This document shows positions 17,578-25,274 of a stretch of 49,097 nucleotides of DNA, one piece after another (within the stretch, counting starts at the first letter, position 1; each line of letters opens with the position of its first letter). Both the position numbers and the translations under genes were made by a program. The notes beneath the pieces were generated by a model that saw nothing but the letters and a program-made list of their open reading frames with translations, did no database searches and was not told where the DNA came from. The stretch is from Beijerinckiaceae bacterium (GTDB lineage Bacteria; Pseudomonadota; Alphaproteobacteria; Rhizobiales; Beijerinckiaceae), in contig JAUXWZ010000070.1 of assembly GCA_030684835.1 (NCBI GenBank), positions 1 through 49,097 of the forward strand. The letters run 5' to 3'.

Positions 17578-17656
17578 CCTGTTTGGGGCCTAACAATTTT
17601 CGGCTGGCGGCTTGCTTCGCTTGACGCTTGCATTGTCTGTGTCGCCCCTTTGCAGC

Positions 17657-17688
17657 GAAAGTTCGGCGACATTTCGCACCGAACTTTC
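17657..17688. repeat. Perfect 10-bp inverted repeat (12-base spacer)
   Basis: GAAAGTTCGG at 17657-17666 is repeated as CCGAACTTTC at 17679-17688. No T run follows on either strand, so a classical terminator is doubtful. The symmetric arms, about 22 bases from centre to centre, could be an operator upstream of the MAKGQQ gene or a transcript-stabilising hairpin after the aldolase operon. Confidence 0.6.
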
Positions 17689-17786
17689 CTATAAGCTCGC
17701 TCTAACGCGGACTTTACCTTACACTCGCGCCGTCAATGCTTCGCGGTCGGAGCCTCTGCCGCTTTGACGCTAGGGAGCTAATGTAC

Positions 17787-17927
17787 ATGGCTAAGGGTCA
17801 GCAGAAGAGCAACAAGGAAGTGAAGAAGCCTAAGGCGGACAAGAAGTCCAAAGGAACCGGATCTACATATAAGCAGAGTAATGAAAAGGGCTCGGGTCTG
17901 GTTGATTCGTCCGGGCGCAAGACTTGA
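17787..17927 (+). CDS. Small Lys-rich conserved protein (MAKGQQKSNKE family)
   Basis: A 46-residue, strongly basic and probably disordered protein beginning MAKGQQKSNKEVKKPKADKK. Small proteins with this opening are common in alpha- and betaproteobacteria and have no assigned function. An AGGGAG site lies upstream of the ATG. Two earlier in-frame starts are less likely because the conserved family begins at this Met. The high Lys content would allow nucleic acid binding, but that is only inference from composition. Confidence 0.7.
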   Translation: MAKGQQKSNKEVKKPKADKKSKGTGSTYKQSNEKGSGLVDSSGRKT

Positions 17928-18275
17928 CCCCCGGTCCCGCTTAGCATCTTTTTACCTGGCCTAGCTCTAGAAACGTCGTTTGAGGCGCCCCTCCGCATGG
18001 ATGACGCAACAGGCGTAATTTAGAAGTATTCGCTTCCGGCGTTTGCTGCGCACGCCGGAAGCCCCCTGTTCGCACAACGTCGAAGTTTCGCCACTTCCGC
18101 GCAGTACTCAAAATTCATCTCGCGGCAAAAACTTGCGTAATCGCTTCGCCAAGAGGCAGCCAGGCCGAGATGGCGGCGTCGGGCCCTGTCGCTGATCGCG
18201 AAGCACAATAGGTCCTGTTATCAATTATTCTGCTTTCTAGTTCGTGATATCCTCGGATTTCCGGAGGCGAATGTC
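17928..18275. other. Intergenic region with a GC-rich hairpin
   Basis: About 350 bases with no gene. The only structure seen is a perfect inverted repeat, GCTTCCGGCG (18032-18041) and CGCCGGAAGC (18053-18062), with an 11-base loop. The stretch after 18200 should hold the promoter of the Asp-box propeller gene. Confidence 0.45.
18032..18062. terminator. Stable 10-bp hairpin, possible terminator
   Basis: A perfect GC-rich stem (GCTTCCGGCG / CGCCGGAAGC) with loop TTTGCTGCGCA, about 105 bases after the small Lys-rich gene. It is followed by CCCC rather than T on the plus strand, and by an A/T-rich stretch on the minus strand. It may stop transcription in either direction, or be a REP-like element. 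Confidence 0.35.
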
Positions 18276-19451
18276 ATGACGTCAATCGCGGTTTCGATCC
18301 TCGTTGGCACCACCAAAGGCGCTTTTGTCATTGAGGGTGGGTGCGAGCGAAGCGGTTGGAAAGTGACGGGCCCGCATTGCGAAGGGTGGCCAATCAACCA
18401 TGTCGTCGGTGATGCCGAGACAGGCTTGATCTGGGCGGGTGGCGGCGGTGACTGGCATGGCGCCGGGGTCTGGCGCTCGGAAGACGGCGGGGCAAACTGG
18501 AAGCTTACACGTCTCACCACCGGAAAGATGGATGATTGGGCCTCCAAAGATCCCGTTTTTGCAAAGATGATTAGGTGGGGCGGCGCTTCGCTTCCGTTCG
18601 AAAACAGCTTTTCCCAGATATGGTCCCTCTGTCGCGCGCATGGCGATCTCTATGCTGGCGCCAAGCCTGCAAAGTTGCTGCGCAGCAAGGATAACGGAGT
18701 AACGTGGGCCAAGGTTGAAGGCCTGACCAATCATCCCTCAGCAGCCGACTGGAACCCTGGGGCGGCGGGCTTGGTGTTGCACTCGATTGTGGCGGATCCA
18801 TCTGATCCACAAAAACTCTGGATTGGAATCTCCGCCGCGGGCGTGTTCGCGACAGAAGACGGCGGCGCAACTTGGGCGCAGCGGAACCGCCTGTCAAACG
18901 AGGAAGCGAGCCAGCCCAACGCCCATCCCGCAGCGCCGCAGGGAGGCGACGTCGGGCTTTGCGTGCACAACATCGTCCGCGCGCCCGGAAGCGATGACGT
19001 CCTTTATCAGCAAAATCATTATGGCGTCTGGCGTTCAATTGATGGCGCGCGCAGCTGGCAAGATATTTCTGAGGGTCTGCCTTCAACGTTTGGTTTTCCG
19101 ATTGCCGCACATCCGCGCGACTCAAATACCGTTTGGGCTGTGCCTCTCAATGGTGACATGGCGGGGCGGTTCCCGCCGAACGCCGCAGCGGCAGTCTGGC
19201 GGTCGCGTGACGGGGGCAAGACATGGCGCGATCTGCGTGCGGGGTTGCCTCAGGAATCCTGCTTTTTCACAGTCCTCCGGCAGGGCATGGCTAATGATAC
19301 CCGGGCCCCGGTCGGAGTCTATTTCGGCACAAACAGCGGTTCGTTGTTTGCAAGCCTGGACGAGGGCGACAGCTGGCAGGAGGTCGCGCGCCATCTACCA
19401 ACGATTCTGGCCGTCGAGATTCTCGAACGGCCCGGCGCCGTGTTGGAATAG
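18276..19451 (+). CDS. Asp-box (BNR) beta-propeller protein, sialidase-like fold
   Basis: A 391-residue predicted cytoplasmic propeller without a signal peptide. It contains at least six Asp-box-type blades: VWRSEDGGANW, LLRSKDNGVTW, VFATEDGGATW, VWRSIDGARSW, VWRSRDGGKTW and LFASLDEGDSW. The protein resembles the widespread bacterial family annotated as exo-alpha-sialidase or glycosyl hydrolase-like. I do not see the sialidase arginine triad and would not predict sialidase activity. A GGAGG site nine bases ahead supports the start. It is followed by the cold-shock gene and is otherwise isolated. Function unknown, possibly a scaffold. Confidence 0.82.
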   Translation: MTSIAVSILVGTTKGAFVIEGGCERSGWKVTGPHCEGWPINHVVGDAETGLIWAGGGGDWHGAGVWRSEDGGANWKLTRLTTGKMDDWASKDPVFAKMIRWGGASLPFENSFSQIWSLCRAHGDLYAGAKPAKLLRSKDNGVTWAKVEGLTNHPSAADWNPGAAGLVLHSIVADPSDPQKLWIGISAAGVFATEDGGATWAQRNRLSNEEASQPNAHPAAPQGGDVGLCVHNIVRAPGSDDVLYQQNHYGVWRSIDGARSWQDISEGLPSTFGFPIAAHPRDSNTVWAVPLNGDMAGRFPPNAAAAVWRSRDGGKTWRDLRAGLPQESCFFTVLRQGMANDTRAPVGVYFGTNSGSLFASLDEGDSWQEVARHLPTILAVEILERPGAVLE

Positions 19452-19652
19452 ATTACAGCCGGGCAGGTATCGGCGACGTCTGGCAGGGTGGAATTGCAAC
19501 AGTGTTTTTTGGCGCGCTTGGCGTCGAACTTCCCTGTGGGAAAACGTTGCTCCGAAGCCTTTTTTTATAGATATTCCAATCCAATCACACGCGGCACTAG
19601 GCATCAGCAGCAAATTCTGCAATTATGCGCCGCGAAACAGAGGTAGGACATT

Positions 19653-19862
19653 ATGCCAAGCGGAACAGTTAAGTGGTTCAACGGTGAGAAGGGCTACGGC
19701 TTCATCCAACCTGACGATGGTGGGAAGGACGTATTCGTCCATATCAGCGCCGTCGAACGGGCGGGGTTGCGCACCCTGAATGAAGGCCAAAAGGTCGAAT
19801 ACCAGGAAGAGCGTGACCAGCGGTCGGGTAAGACCTCCGCCGGAAGCCTAACTGCCGTCTAA
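19653..19862 (+). CDS. cspA: Cold-shock domain protein
   Basis: A 69-residue single-stranded nucleic acid binding protein of the CspA family, acting as an RNA chaperone. The RNP1 motif is [10 protein letters not shown] and RNP2 is [14 protein letters not shown]. The C-terminal part ([16 protein letters not shown]) is of the usual alphaproteobacterial kind. Genes of this family commonly have a long structured 5' leader. About 200 bases without a gene precede it, ending in an AGG-rich ribosome-binding site. An imperfect hairpin follows that may terminate the transcript. It is encoded as a single-gene unit. Confidence 0.95.
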   Translation: MPSGTVKWFNGEKGYGFIQPDDGGKDVFVHISAVERAGLRTLNEGQKVEYQEERDQRSGKTSAGSLTAV

Positions 19863-20273
19863 CGGCATTTGCCACTCCAAGACAGCCCGGCAGCGAAGCG
19901 AGCGACTACGGTCAGTTGCTTGGTTGCCGGCTTTTGCGCAAACTAATCCGGCCAGCTTTGCTTCAGTGGCGGGGATAAAAGCTTCTGCGCTTCAGACCGT
20001 TTTCGCAACCGTGATTCTGCTCTAGGATCGCTATTGCTGACGCACCCATTCCGCCGCACAACAGCCGCGAACGGCGCTTTCCAGCGATTTCCACAATTTC
20101 CGTCACGCGGGCGGCAGATCGCGCGTTGATCCTCCAAACCATATTCCGGCGCGTCGGCAACTCCCCCAAAGGTCCTTTGACGTTGCTTCGACAAGAGTCG
20201 ATGATTGCACGCGCGTCGCCGACATGAAGCGGGACTACCGCTTGCGACGCGGCCAAAATGGCCGGGGAAACTC
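19863..20273. other. Intergenic region between cspA and the catabolic cluster
   Basis: About 410 bases. Apart from the hairpin after cspA I see no gene; the overlapping minus-strand frames are Arg/Ala/Ser-rich and lack ribosome-binding sites. The last part should hold the promoter of the FAD-dependent oxidoreductase. Confidence 0.35.
19887..19934 (+). terminator. Imperfect hairpin after cspA, candidate intrinsic terminator
   Basis: CCGGCA (19887) pairs with TGCCGG (19925), with inner pairing of AAGC and ACT against AGT and GCTT. It is followed by CTTTTG. The stem is interrupted and the T run is short, so it is only a likely terminator. Confidence 0.35.
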
Positions 20274-21368
20274 ATGTACGAGGTCGAATCTATCGTCGTG
20301 GGGGCGGGCGTCGTAGGCCTCGCCATTGCCCGGGAGTTGGCGCTGCGCGGGCGCGAGGTCATCGTGTTCGAAGCCGAGGCGCACAAGGGTGTGCATGCAA
20401 GCTCCCGCAACACGAGCGTAATTCATGCTGGAATCAGTTATGTGCCGGGCAGCCACAAGAGCAGGCTCTGCGCTGACGGCAAAAAGCGACTTTACCGCTA
20501 TTGCGCGGAGCGCAACATCCCGCACAGGATGATCGGCAAGCTCATTACGGCGGACGTTAACTCAGGCGAAGAGGGCGTCGACGGTCTCAAAAAAATACAG
20601 CAACGGGCGGCCCAGCTGGGGCTCGACGATTTGCATCTCATCTCTGCCCACGAGGCGCAGCGTATGGAGCCGGAGCTGATGTGCGGCGGCGCATTATGGT
20701 CTCCCACATCCGGCATCATTGACGTTCACGCTTACATGGATGCGCTCGAAGGCGATCTGCGCGATGCGCGCGGCGCCATCGCGTTTGCATCGCCCGTTCG
20801 ATCAGGAAAGATCGAGGCTGGTCGAATCCATTTATCGCTTGCAGACAAGGACGAAACGCAGATCGCGTGCCGGTTGCTGGTGAACGCTGCGGGCCTGAAC
20901 GCGCCCCATGTTGCTGCGTCCATCGCCAATCGTGCGCACGACGCGCTGCCGCCGCGTCTGTTGTCGAAAGGCGCTTACTGCGTGCTGCGGCGCGCGTCTC
21001 CGTTCTCGCACCTCATTTATCCGGAGCCGCACGGCGTGCACTGCAGCCTCGACCTTGGTGGGCAATTGCGCTTCGGGCCGGACTCACAATGGATCGACGA
21101 GATTGATTACACGTTTGACGAAGCCCGTATCGCGCCGTTCTACGAGAAGATACGCGCCTTCTGGCCGAACCTGCGTGATGGCGACCTCGCGCCCGGCTGG
21201 GTCGGCATCCGTGCGAAGATCAGCACGGGGAAGACAAACGAAATCGATTTCAGGATCGATGTGACCAATTCCGGCGCCTGTCGCCTCATCGACCTTTTCG
21301 GCATCGATTCGCCCGGTCTCACGGCATCCATGGGCATAGGCGCAGAAGTTGCCGCGCTCGCTGCATAG
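20274..21368 (+). CDS. FAD-dependent oxidoreductase, DAO family, similar to L-2-hydroxyglutarate oxidase
   Basis: A 364-residue flavoprotein of the D-amino acid oxidase fold. The dinucleotide-binding motif is VVGAGVVGLAIARELALRG, followed by VIVFEAEA. The segment HASSRNTSVIHAGISY matches the FAD-contacting region of L-2-hydroxyglutarate oxidase (LhgO) and related 2-hydroxyacid dehydrogenases. DLGGQLRFGPDSQWID and SPGLTASMGIG support the same group. It probably oxidises a 2-hydroxy acid to a 2-oxo acid. GGGGAAAC just before the ATG supports this start over an earlier in-frame one. At the head of the catabolic region it could act on a hydroxyacid formed by the hydratase module, but its substrate is not determined. 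Confidence 0.85.
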   Translation: MYEVESIVVGAGVVGLAIARELALRGREVIVFEAEAHKGVHASSRNTSVIHAGISYVPGSHKSRLCADGKKRLYRYCAERNIPHRMIGKLITADVNSGEEGVDGLKKIQQRAAQLGLDDLHLISAHEAQRMEPELMCGGALWSPTSGIIDVHAYMDALEGDLRDARGAIAFASPVRSGKIEAGRIHLSLADKDETQIACRLLVNAAGLNAPHVAASIANRAHDALPPRLLSKGAYCVLRRASPFSHLIYPEPHGVHCSLDLGGQLRFGPDSQWIDEIDYTFDEARIAPFYEKIRAFWPNLRDGDLAPGWVGIRAKISTGKTNEIDFRIDVTNSGACRLIDLFGIDSPGLTASMGIGAEVAALAA

Positions 21369-21458
21369 AACTTCGGGGTGGTTTCGCTGCGTGGCGTCCG
21401 CCGGATGAAGCTTGTCACATTGGAGCCCCTGTGATATTTCACAAGCTTCGGAGGCGTG

Positions 21459-22145
21459 ATGTCAAACTTTCTCGACGTGAAACTGGTTTCGGCTGATGGC
21501 GAGCGCGCCGCGCGCGTGTCGATCGAGCGCCTCATCATTGCTGGCTGGACCGGCAGGGACAGGGCGGCGGTCGAGAGGCACATCGTCGAGTTGGAAGAGC
21601 TGGGCGTCAAACGACCCTCGTCGACACCGGTCTATTACCGCGTCGCGGCTACCCGCGTTACGACGGAGCCCGTCATTCAGGTCTCTGGCTCAGCGTCGAG
21701 CGGCGAAGTGGAGTTCGTGCTTGCCCAGTGGGACGGCGAGTTATGGGTGGGCGTTGGCTCCGATCACACGGACCGGCAAGCCGAAGCCTATGACGTCACT
21801 GTCTCAAAGCAGATGTGCGAAAAGCCGATCTCGCCGATCTTCTGGCGGTTCCGCGATGTCGAGGCGCATTGGGATGAGATCGCGATGCGCTCCTTCATCG
21901 ATGAAAACGGCGACCGTGTCGCCTATCAGTCTGGCAAAGTGTCCGGCATGATTGCACCGCGTGATCTCATCGCGGGCTTTAACGCTGAGGGTCTTCCGGA
22001 AGGCGTTGTGATGTTCTGCGGCACGTTCGCAGCGATTGGCGGCATTCGCCCCTCATCGCGGTTTGAGGGCGAGCTCGACGACGCACGCATGGGCCGTCGA
22101 ATCTCCTTCGCTTATTCTGTCGAAGAATTACCGGTCGTTTCGTGA
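21459..22145 (+). CDS. DUF2848 family protein
   Basis: A 228-residue cytoplasmic protein matching what I know of DUF2848: GVGSDHTDRQAEAYDVTVSKQ, then KPISPIFWRFRDVEAHWDE and YQSGKVSGMIAPRDLI. The conserved acid and histidine cluster GSDHTDR suggests a metal site. The family has been compared with fumarylacetoacetate-hydrolase-like enzymes, but I know of no proven activity. GGAGG five bases ahead of the ATG fixes the start. Its stop overlaps the GTG of the following GntR regulator, so the two are translationally coupled and probably concern the same pathway. Confidence 0.8.
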   Translation: MSNFLDVKLVSADGERAARVSIERLIIAGWTGRDRAAVERHIVELEELGVKRPSSTPVYYRVAATRVTTEPVIQVSGSASSGEVEFVLAQWDGELWVGVGSDHTDRQAEAYDVTVSKQMCEKPISPIFWRFRDVEAHWDEIAMRSFIDENGDRVAYQSGKVSGMIAPRDLIAGFNAEGLPEGVVMFCGTFAAIGGIRPSSRFEGELDDARMGRRISFAYSVEELPVVS

Positions 22146-22819
22146 CCGAGAGTGCCCGGTCACCCCTCGAAGGGCCTGGCGCCAATCCCCCCAGGGCGCT
22201 TCGCGACCTGGCATACGACGCTATCAAGGCGCGCATCATTACGTGCGTCCTGAAACCCGGTGAATACATCAACGAAGCGGCCGTATGCGCGATGACGGGC
22301 TTTGGCCGCACGCCGGTTCATCAGGCTATCGACCGTTTGTGCGTTGAGGGCCTCGTTGACGTCATTCCCCGCAAGGGCGCCATCGTCAAACCGATGAGCT
22401 TTGACGAGATTATGCAGATCGTCGAGGCCAGAAGCGCGAACGAGGCGCTCGGCGTAAGACTGGCCGCGCAGCGCGCGCAATCTGATGAGATTGTCCGCCT
22501 TCGTGAAACTCTCGTGCAGGCTGAAACGGCGCTCGCGGAGGGCGCCACGGAAAACCTTATGCGGCTTGACCGCGATTTTCATGGCCTGATCGCACGCGCG
22601 TCGCGCAATGGCGTGCTTGCGGACATTCTGTCCAAACTGCATGACCGCTCTTTGCGCGTGTGGTTTGTCTCGTTGAATTCACCCGGTCGCAACAGGCTCG
22701 TTCACGAGGAGCACGTTGCGATTTGCGATGCTATCGCCCGCCATGATCCAGACGCAGCCGAGGCGGCAATGCGTTCGCATATTGAGTCCTTTCAAAATCA
22801 TCTCAGACAAAACGCCTGA
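22142..22819 (+). CDS. GntR-family transcriptional regulator with FCD ligand domain
   Basis: A 225-residue regulator. The N-terminal winged helix-turn-helix covers about residues 18-85 (YDAIKARIITCVLKPGEYIN, GFGRTPVHQAIDRL, VIPRKGAIVKPM). The C-terminal all-helical FCD domain keeps the metal-binding pattern DRDFH, HEEHVAICDAI and MRSHIESF, which usually binds a carboxylate effector through a divalent metal. It starts at a GTG overlapping the preceding stop and ends 22 bases before the first flavoprotein monooxygenase. It is therefore the likely pathway-specific regulator of the genes that follow. Its operator was not identified. Confidence 0.92.
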   Translation: MTESARSPLEGPGANPPRALRDLAYDAIKARIITCVLKPGEYINEAAVCAMTGFGRTPVHQAIDRLCVEGLVDVIPRKGAIVKPMSFDEIMQIVEARSANEALGVRLAAQRAQSDEIVRLRETLVQAETALAEGATENLMRLDRDFHGLIARASRNGVLADILSKLHDRSLRVWFVSLNSPGRNRLVHEEHVAICDAIARHDPDAAEAAMRSHIESFQNHLRQNA

Positions 22820-22841
22820 CCGCGTATCCGGAGTTGCCCTG

Positions 22842-24074
22842 ATGCAGAAAGATCGTTCTGTTCTGATTTCGGGCGGCGGGCCTGTCGGCCTGTTTTGCGC
22901 CCTGTTGCTCGGCCGCGCCGGCGTCGAGGTAACGCTGTTCGAGGCGGGCGCGCAGATCATGGACGATCCTCGCGCCGCGACGACCCATCCCGCAACGCTT
23001 GAAGTGCTTGGCAAAGCCGGACTTGTCGACGACATGATGACAGCCGGACTTGTCGCGCCCATTTTCCAGTTTTGGGATAGGCCGACCGGGCAGCTTGTCG
23101 CAGAGTTCGATCACGCGCTGCTTGCTGATGAAACGCCGTATCCTTTTGTCATCCAGTGCGAGCAATTCAAGACCTCGAAGATCCTCATGCAGCGTTTGCG
23201 CGCGATGCCAAATGTGCGGGTGATGATGAGTCATTCGTTGCAGACGATTGAGCAGGACGCAGATTCAGTCACCGCGCAAGTTATGACGCCCGAGGGCGTA
23301 AAAGCTTTCCGCGGGTCATACTTGATCGGCGCAGACGGGGGCCGCAGCACTGTGCGCAAGCAGGCGGGAATTCCCTTCGAGGGCTTCACCTGGCCAGAGC
23401 GTTTTCTTGTCCTCACCACGCCGTTCGATTTTGAGAAGGAGCTGGGATATTGCTATCGCAGCTATTTTGCTGACCCCGAAGAATGGTGCAATTGCTTCAA
23501 GGTCGCCGCAGACGGTCCGCCGGGCCTGTGGCGAACGGTCTTCCCCGCCAATGCCGAAGTTTCGGAAGAAAGCTTGCTGCAGGACGATGTTGTCCACGCC
23601 CGCTTACAGCGCTTTTTTCCTAAAACCGAACCCTACGACATAGTGCATCGGAACCTGTACACAACGCACCAGCGCGTCGCCGCGACATTCCGTCAGGGCC
23701 GTATCCTGCTCGCAGGAGATTCTGCGCACGTGAACAATTCCATCGGTGGAATGGGCCTGAACGGCGGATTGCAGGATGCTGCAAACGTGTCAGAAAAGCT
23801 GGCGCATGTGCTGATGGACAATGCGCCCGACAGCATGCTTGATTTGTATTCAATGCAGCGGCGCACGGTCTGCATCGAATTCGTGCAGGAACAGTCCATC
23901 GCGAACAAAAAGCGACTGGAAGCAAAAGAGCCCGACGAGCGCGCCAAGAACCTTGACAATCTTCGCAAGACCGCTGCCGATCCAGAGCGCGCCCGCGATT
24001 TTCTGCGCCGCGGCGCGATGATCACCATGCAGCGCCGCGCGGAATCCATCACCCTCGACGATGTCACCGCCTGA
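22842..24074 (+). CDS. FAD-dependent monooxygenase A (p-hydroxybenzoate hydroxylase fold)
   Basis: A 410-residue class A flavoprotein monooxygenase. FAD-binding motifs are complete: VLISGGGPVGLFCALLLGRAG near the N-terminus, the DG motif LIGADGGRSTVRKQAG, and the GD motif ILLAGDSAHVNNSIGGMG. The family hydroxylates aromatic rings, or opens hydroxypyridine rings in the case of MHPC oxygenase-type members. The GGAG site before MQKDRSVL supports this start; an upstream extension would overlap the regulator. It is closely related to the second monooxygenase of this operon, sharing ADPEEWC, the HRNLY motif, HQRVA and the AGD region. Two such enzymes may act in sequence or one may have diverged. 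Known relatives with substrates similar to this context include NicC and MHPC oxygenase, so a carboxylated N-heterocycle or aromatic is likely but unproven. Confidence 0.9.
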   Translation: MQKDRSVLISGGGPVGLFCALLLGRAGVEVTLFEAGAQIMDDPRAATTHPATLEVLGKAGLVDDMMTAGLVAPIFQFWDRPTGQLVAEFDHALLADETPYPFVIQCEQFKTSKILMQRLRAMPNVRVMMSHSLQTIEQDADSVTAQVMTPEGVKAFRGSYLIGADGGRSTVRKQAGIPFEGFTWPERFLVLTTPFDFEKELGYCYRSYFADPEEWCNCFKVAADGPPGLWRTVFPANAEVSEESLLQDDVVHARLQRFFPKTEPYDIVHRNLYTTHQRVAATFRQGRILLAGDSAHVNNSIGGMGLNGGLQDAANVSEKLAHVLMDNAPDSMLDLYSMQRRTVCIEFVQEQSIANKKRLEAKEPDERAKNLDNLRKTAADPERARDFLRRGAMITMQRRAESITLDDVTA

Positions 24075-24092
24075 CGGTGTGAGGAGCCAACA

Positions 24093-24473
24093 ATGGCCAT
24101 CAACAAATTGCACGATGAATTCAAGTCACTCGACATGAGCGTTGGCTGGGAGGTTCCTGCCGGTTACCCGGAAGGCATCAAGCAGAAAATTCTCTCTGGC
24201 GCGCTTGATGAAGATGCCCGCAAAGGCAGCCGCACGCGGCTTCTCAAGTTTGACCCCGGCGTCTACACGACAGCGCCCTTCGTGCACACCTATTGGGAAG
24301 AAGTGTTTCTCGTCACCGGCGACCTTACGGTTGGCAACGACGAGAAAGGCGAGGGCGGCGAATCCTTCAAGCCGTTCACTTATGCCTGCCGTCCGCCCGG
24401 CGCCTTTCACGGGCCGTTCAAGTCCGAGACAGGTTGCATCCTTCTCGAAGTCCACTACTTCGATCCAGCCTGA
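24093..24473 (+). CDS. Small cupin protein between the monooxygenases
   Basis: A 126-residue cupin. Metal-site candidates are His65 and Glu69/Glu70 in FVHTYWEEVFLVTG and His106 in PPGAFHGPFKS, so the usual HxH of motif 1 is reduced to a single His followed by Tyr. The fold resembles ChrR-like and acetylacetone-dioxygenase-like cupins. A GAGGAG site lies ahead of the ATG. It sits 18 bases after monooxygenase A and 17 before the racemase-fold enzyme. A ring-cleaving dioxygenase or an isomerase role would fit, but the sequence alone does not show which. Confidence 0.8.
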   Translation: MAINKLHDEFKSLDMSVGWEVPAGYPEGIKQKILSGALDEDARKGSRTRLLKFDPGVYTTAPFVHTYWEEVFLVTGDLTVGNDEKGEGGESFKPFTYACRPPGAFHGPFKSETGCILLEVHYFDPA

Positions 24474-24490
24474 TTGATCGGGGCCAGCTC

Positions 24491-25261
24491 ATGAAAATTC
24501 TAAAGCCGCAGGAGCCGTGGATTGGAAAGCGGGGACGCATCGGCGTCATCATTCCATCCACCAACATCGGTGTGGAATACGATTGCCAGCAGATCATGGC
24601 GCCGGGCGTTACATGGCACTTCGCGCGATTCTTCGTGAGCCAGCCAGATTTGTCATCCGACAACATGTTCCTCGCTTTCATCGACGAGATCCGCAAAACG
24701 ATCCCTGACGCGATGCGTGATGTGATGACGTGTGAGCCCACGTACATCATGATGGGCATGTCGGCGGAGACGTTCTGGGGCGGTCTTGCGGGCAATGTTG
24801 AGTTCGAGGAGCGCCTGCGGGAGCAGATCGGTCCCCATATGGGCATCACAAGCGGCGCCGCCGCCTTGAAAGCTGCACTGGACGCCTTTGGCGCCAAGCG
24901 TGTTGCTGCGCTCACGCCTTATCAGCCAGTTGGCGATGAACAGGTGCGCCGCTTTCTTGAAGAGTCCGGATATGAGGTCACGAACGTAGTGGGTCTCAAA
25001 TGCGATACTGCAACATCCATTGCCCATACGCCGCCCCAACAGGTGATTGACACCATCCTGCGCGAGCTCGATGGCAAGGACGTCGACGCCATCGTGCAGG
25101 CGGGCACAAATTTGTCAGGGCTCGATATTTTCCCCACACTCGAAAAGCAACTTGGCAAGCCGGTCATCCCGATCAACGTCGCAACAATCTGGCATGCTTT
25201 TCGCGCCACGGGCGTCAACGACAAGTTCTTCGGCCGCGGCTGGCTGCTCGAACAACATTGA
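24491..25261 (+). CDS. Asp/Glu racemase superfamily enzyme (maleate isomerase / arylmalonate decarboxylase branch) lacking both catalytic cysteines
   Basis: A 256-residue protein of the maleate cis-trans isomerase / arylmalonate decarboxylase group (GRIGVIIPSTNIGVEYD at the N-terminus). The two half-site loops that normally carry catalytic cysteines read MMGMSAETFWGG and VQAGTNLSGLDIF, so Met90 and Gly205 replace them. The only cysteines (32, 81, 171) lie elsewhere. The loops otherwise keep the family's shape, including TNL. The enzyme may use a cofactor-free mechanism such as decarboxylation stabilised by an anion pocket, or a changed reaction. In nicotinate degradation the homologous NicE isomerises maleate to fumarate. 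Here, next to two monooxygenases and an amidase, a substrate similar to maleate or a substituted malonate is likely. Confidence 0.82.
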   Translation: MKILKPQEPWIGKRGRIGVIIPSTNIGVEYDCQQIMAPGVTWHFARFFVSQPDLSSDNMFLAFIDEIRKTIPDAMRDVMTCEPTYIMMGMSAETFWGGLAGNVEFEERLREQIGPHMGITSGAAALKAALDAFGAKRVAALTPYQPVGDEQVRRFLEESGYEVTNVVGLKCDTATSIAHTPPQQVIDTILRELDGKDVDAIVQAGTNLSGLDIFPTLEKQLGKPVIPINVATIWHAFRATGVNDKFFGRGWLLEQH

Positions 25262-25274
25262 GGTTTGAAGGAAC

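Noticed and set aside
18276..19451. Calling the Asp-box propeller a sialidase
   Set aside because: Asp-box repeats are present, but I could not identify the catalytic arginine triad, Tyr/Glu pair or a signal peptide; the repeats show only the fold.
24293..24490. Upstream extension of the racemase-fold gene
   Set aside because: The extra 66 residues would lie entirely inside the cupin gene in another frame and do not resemble the family; the ATG at MKILKPQEPW is the natural start.
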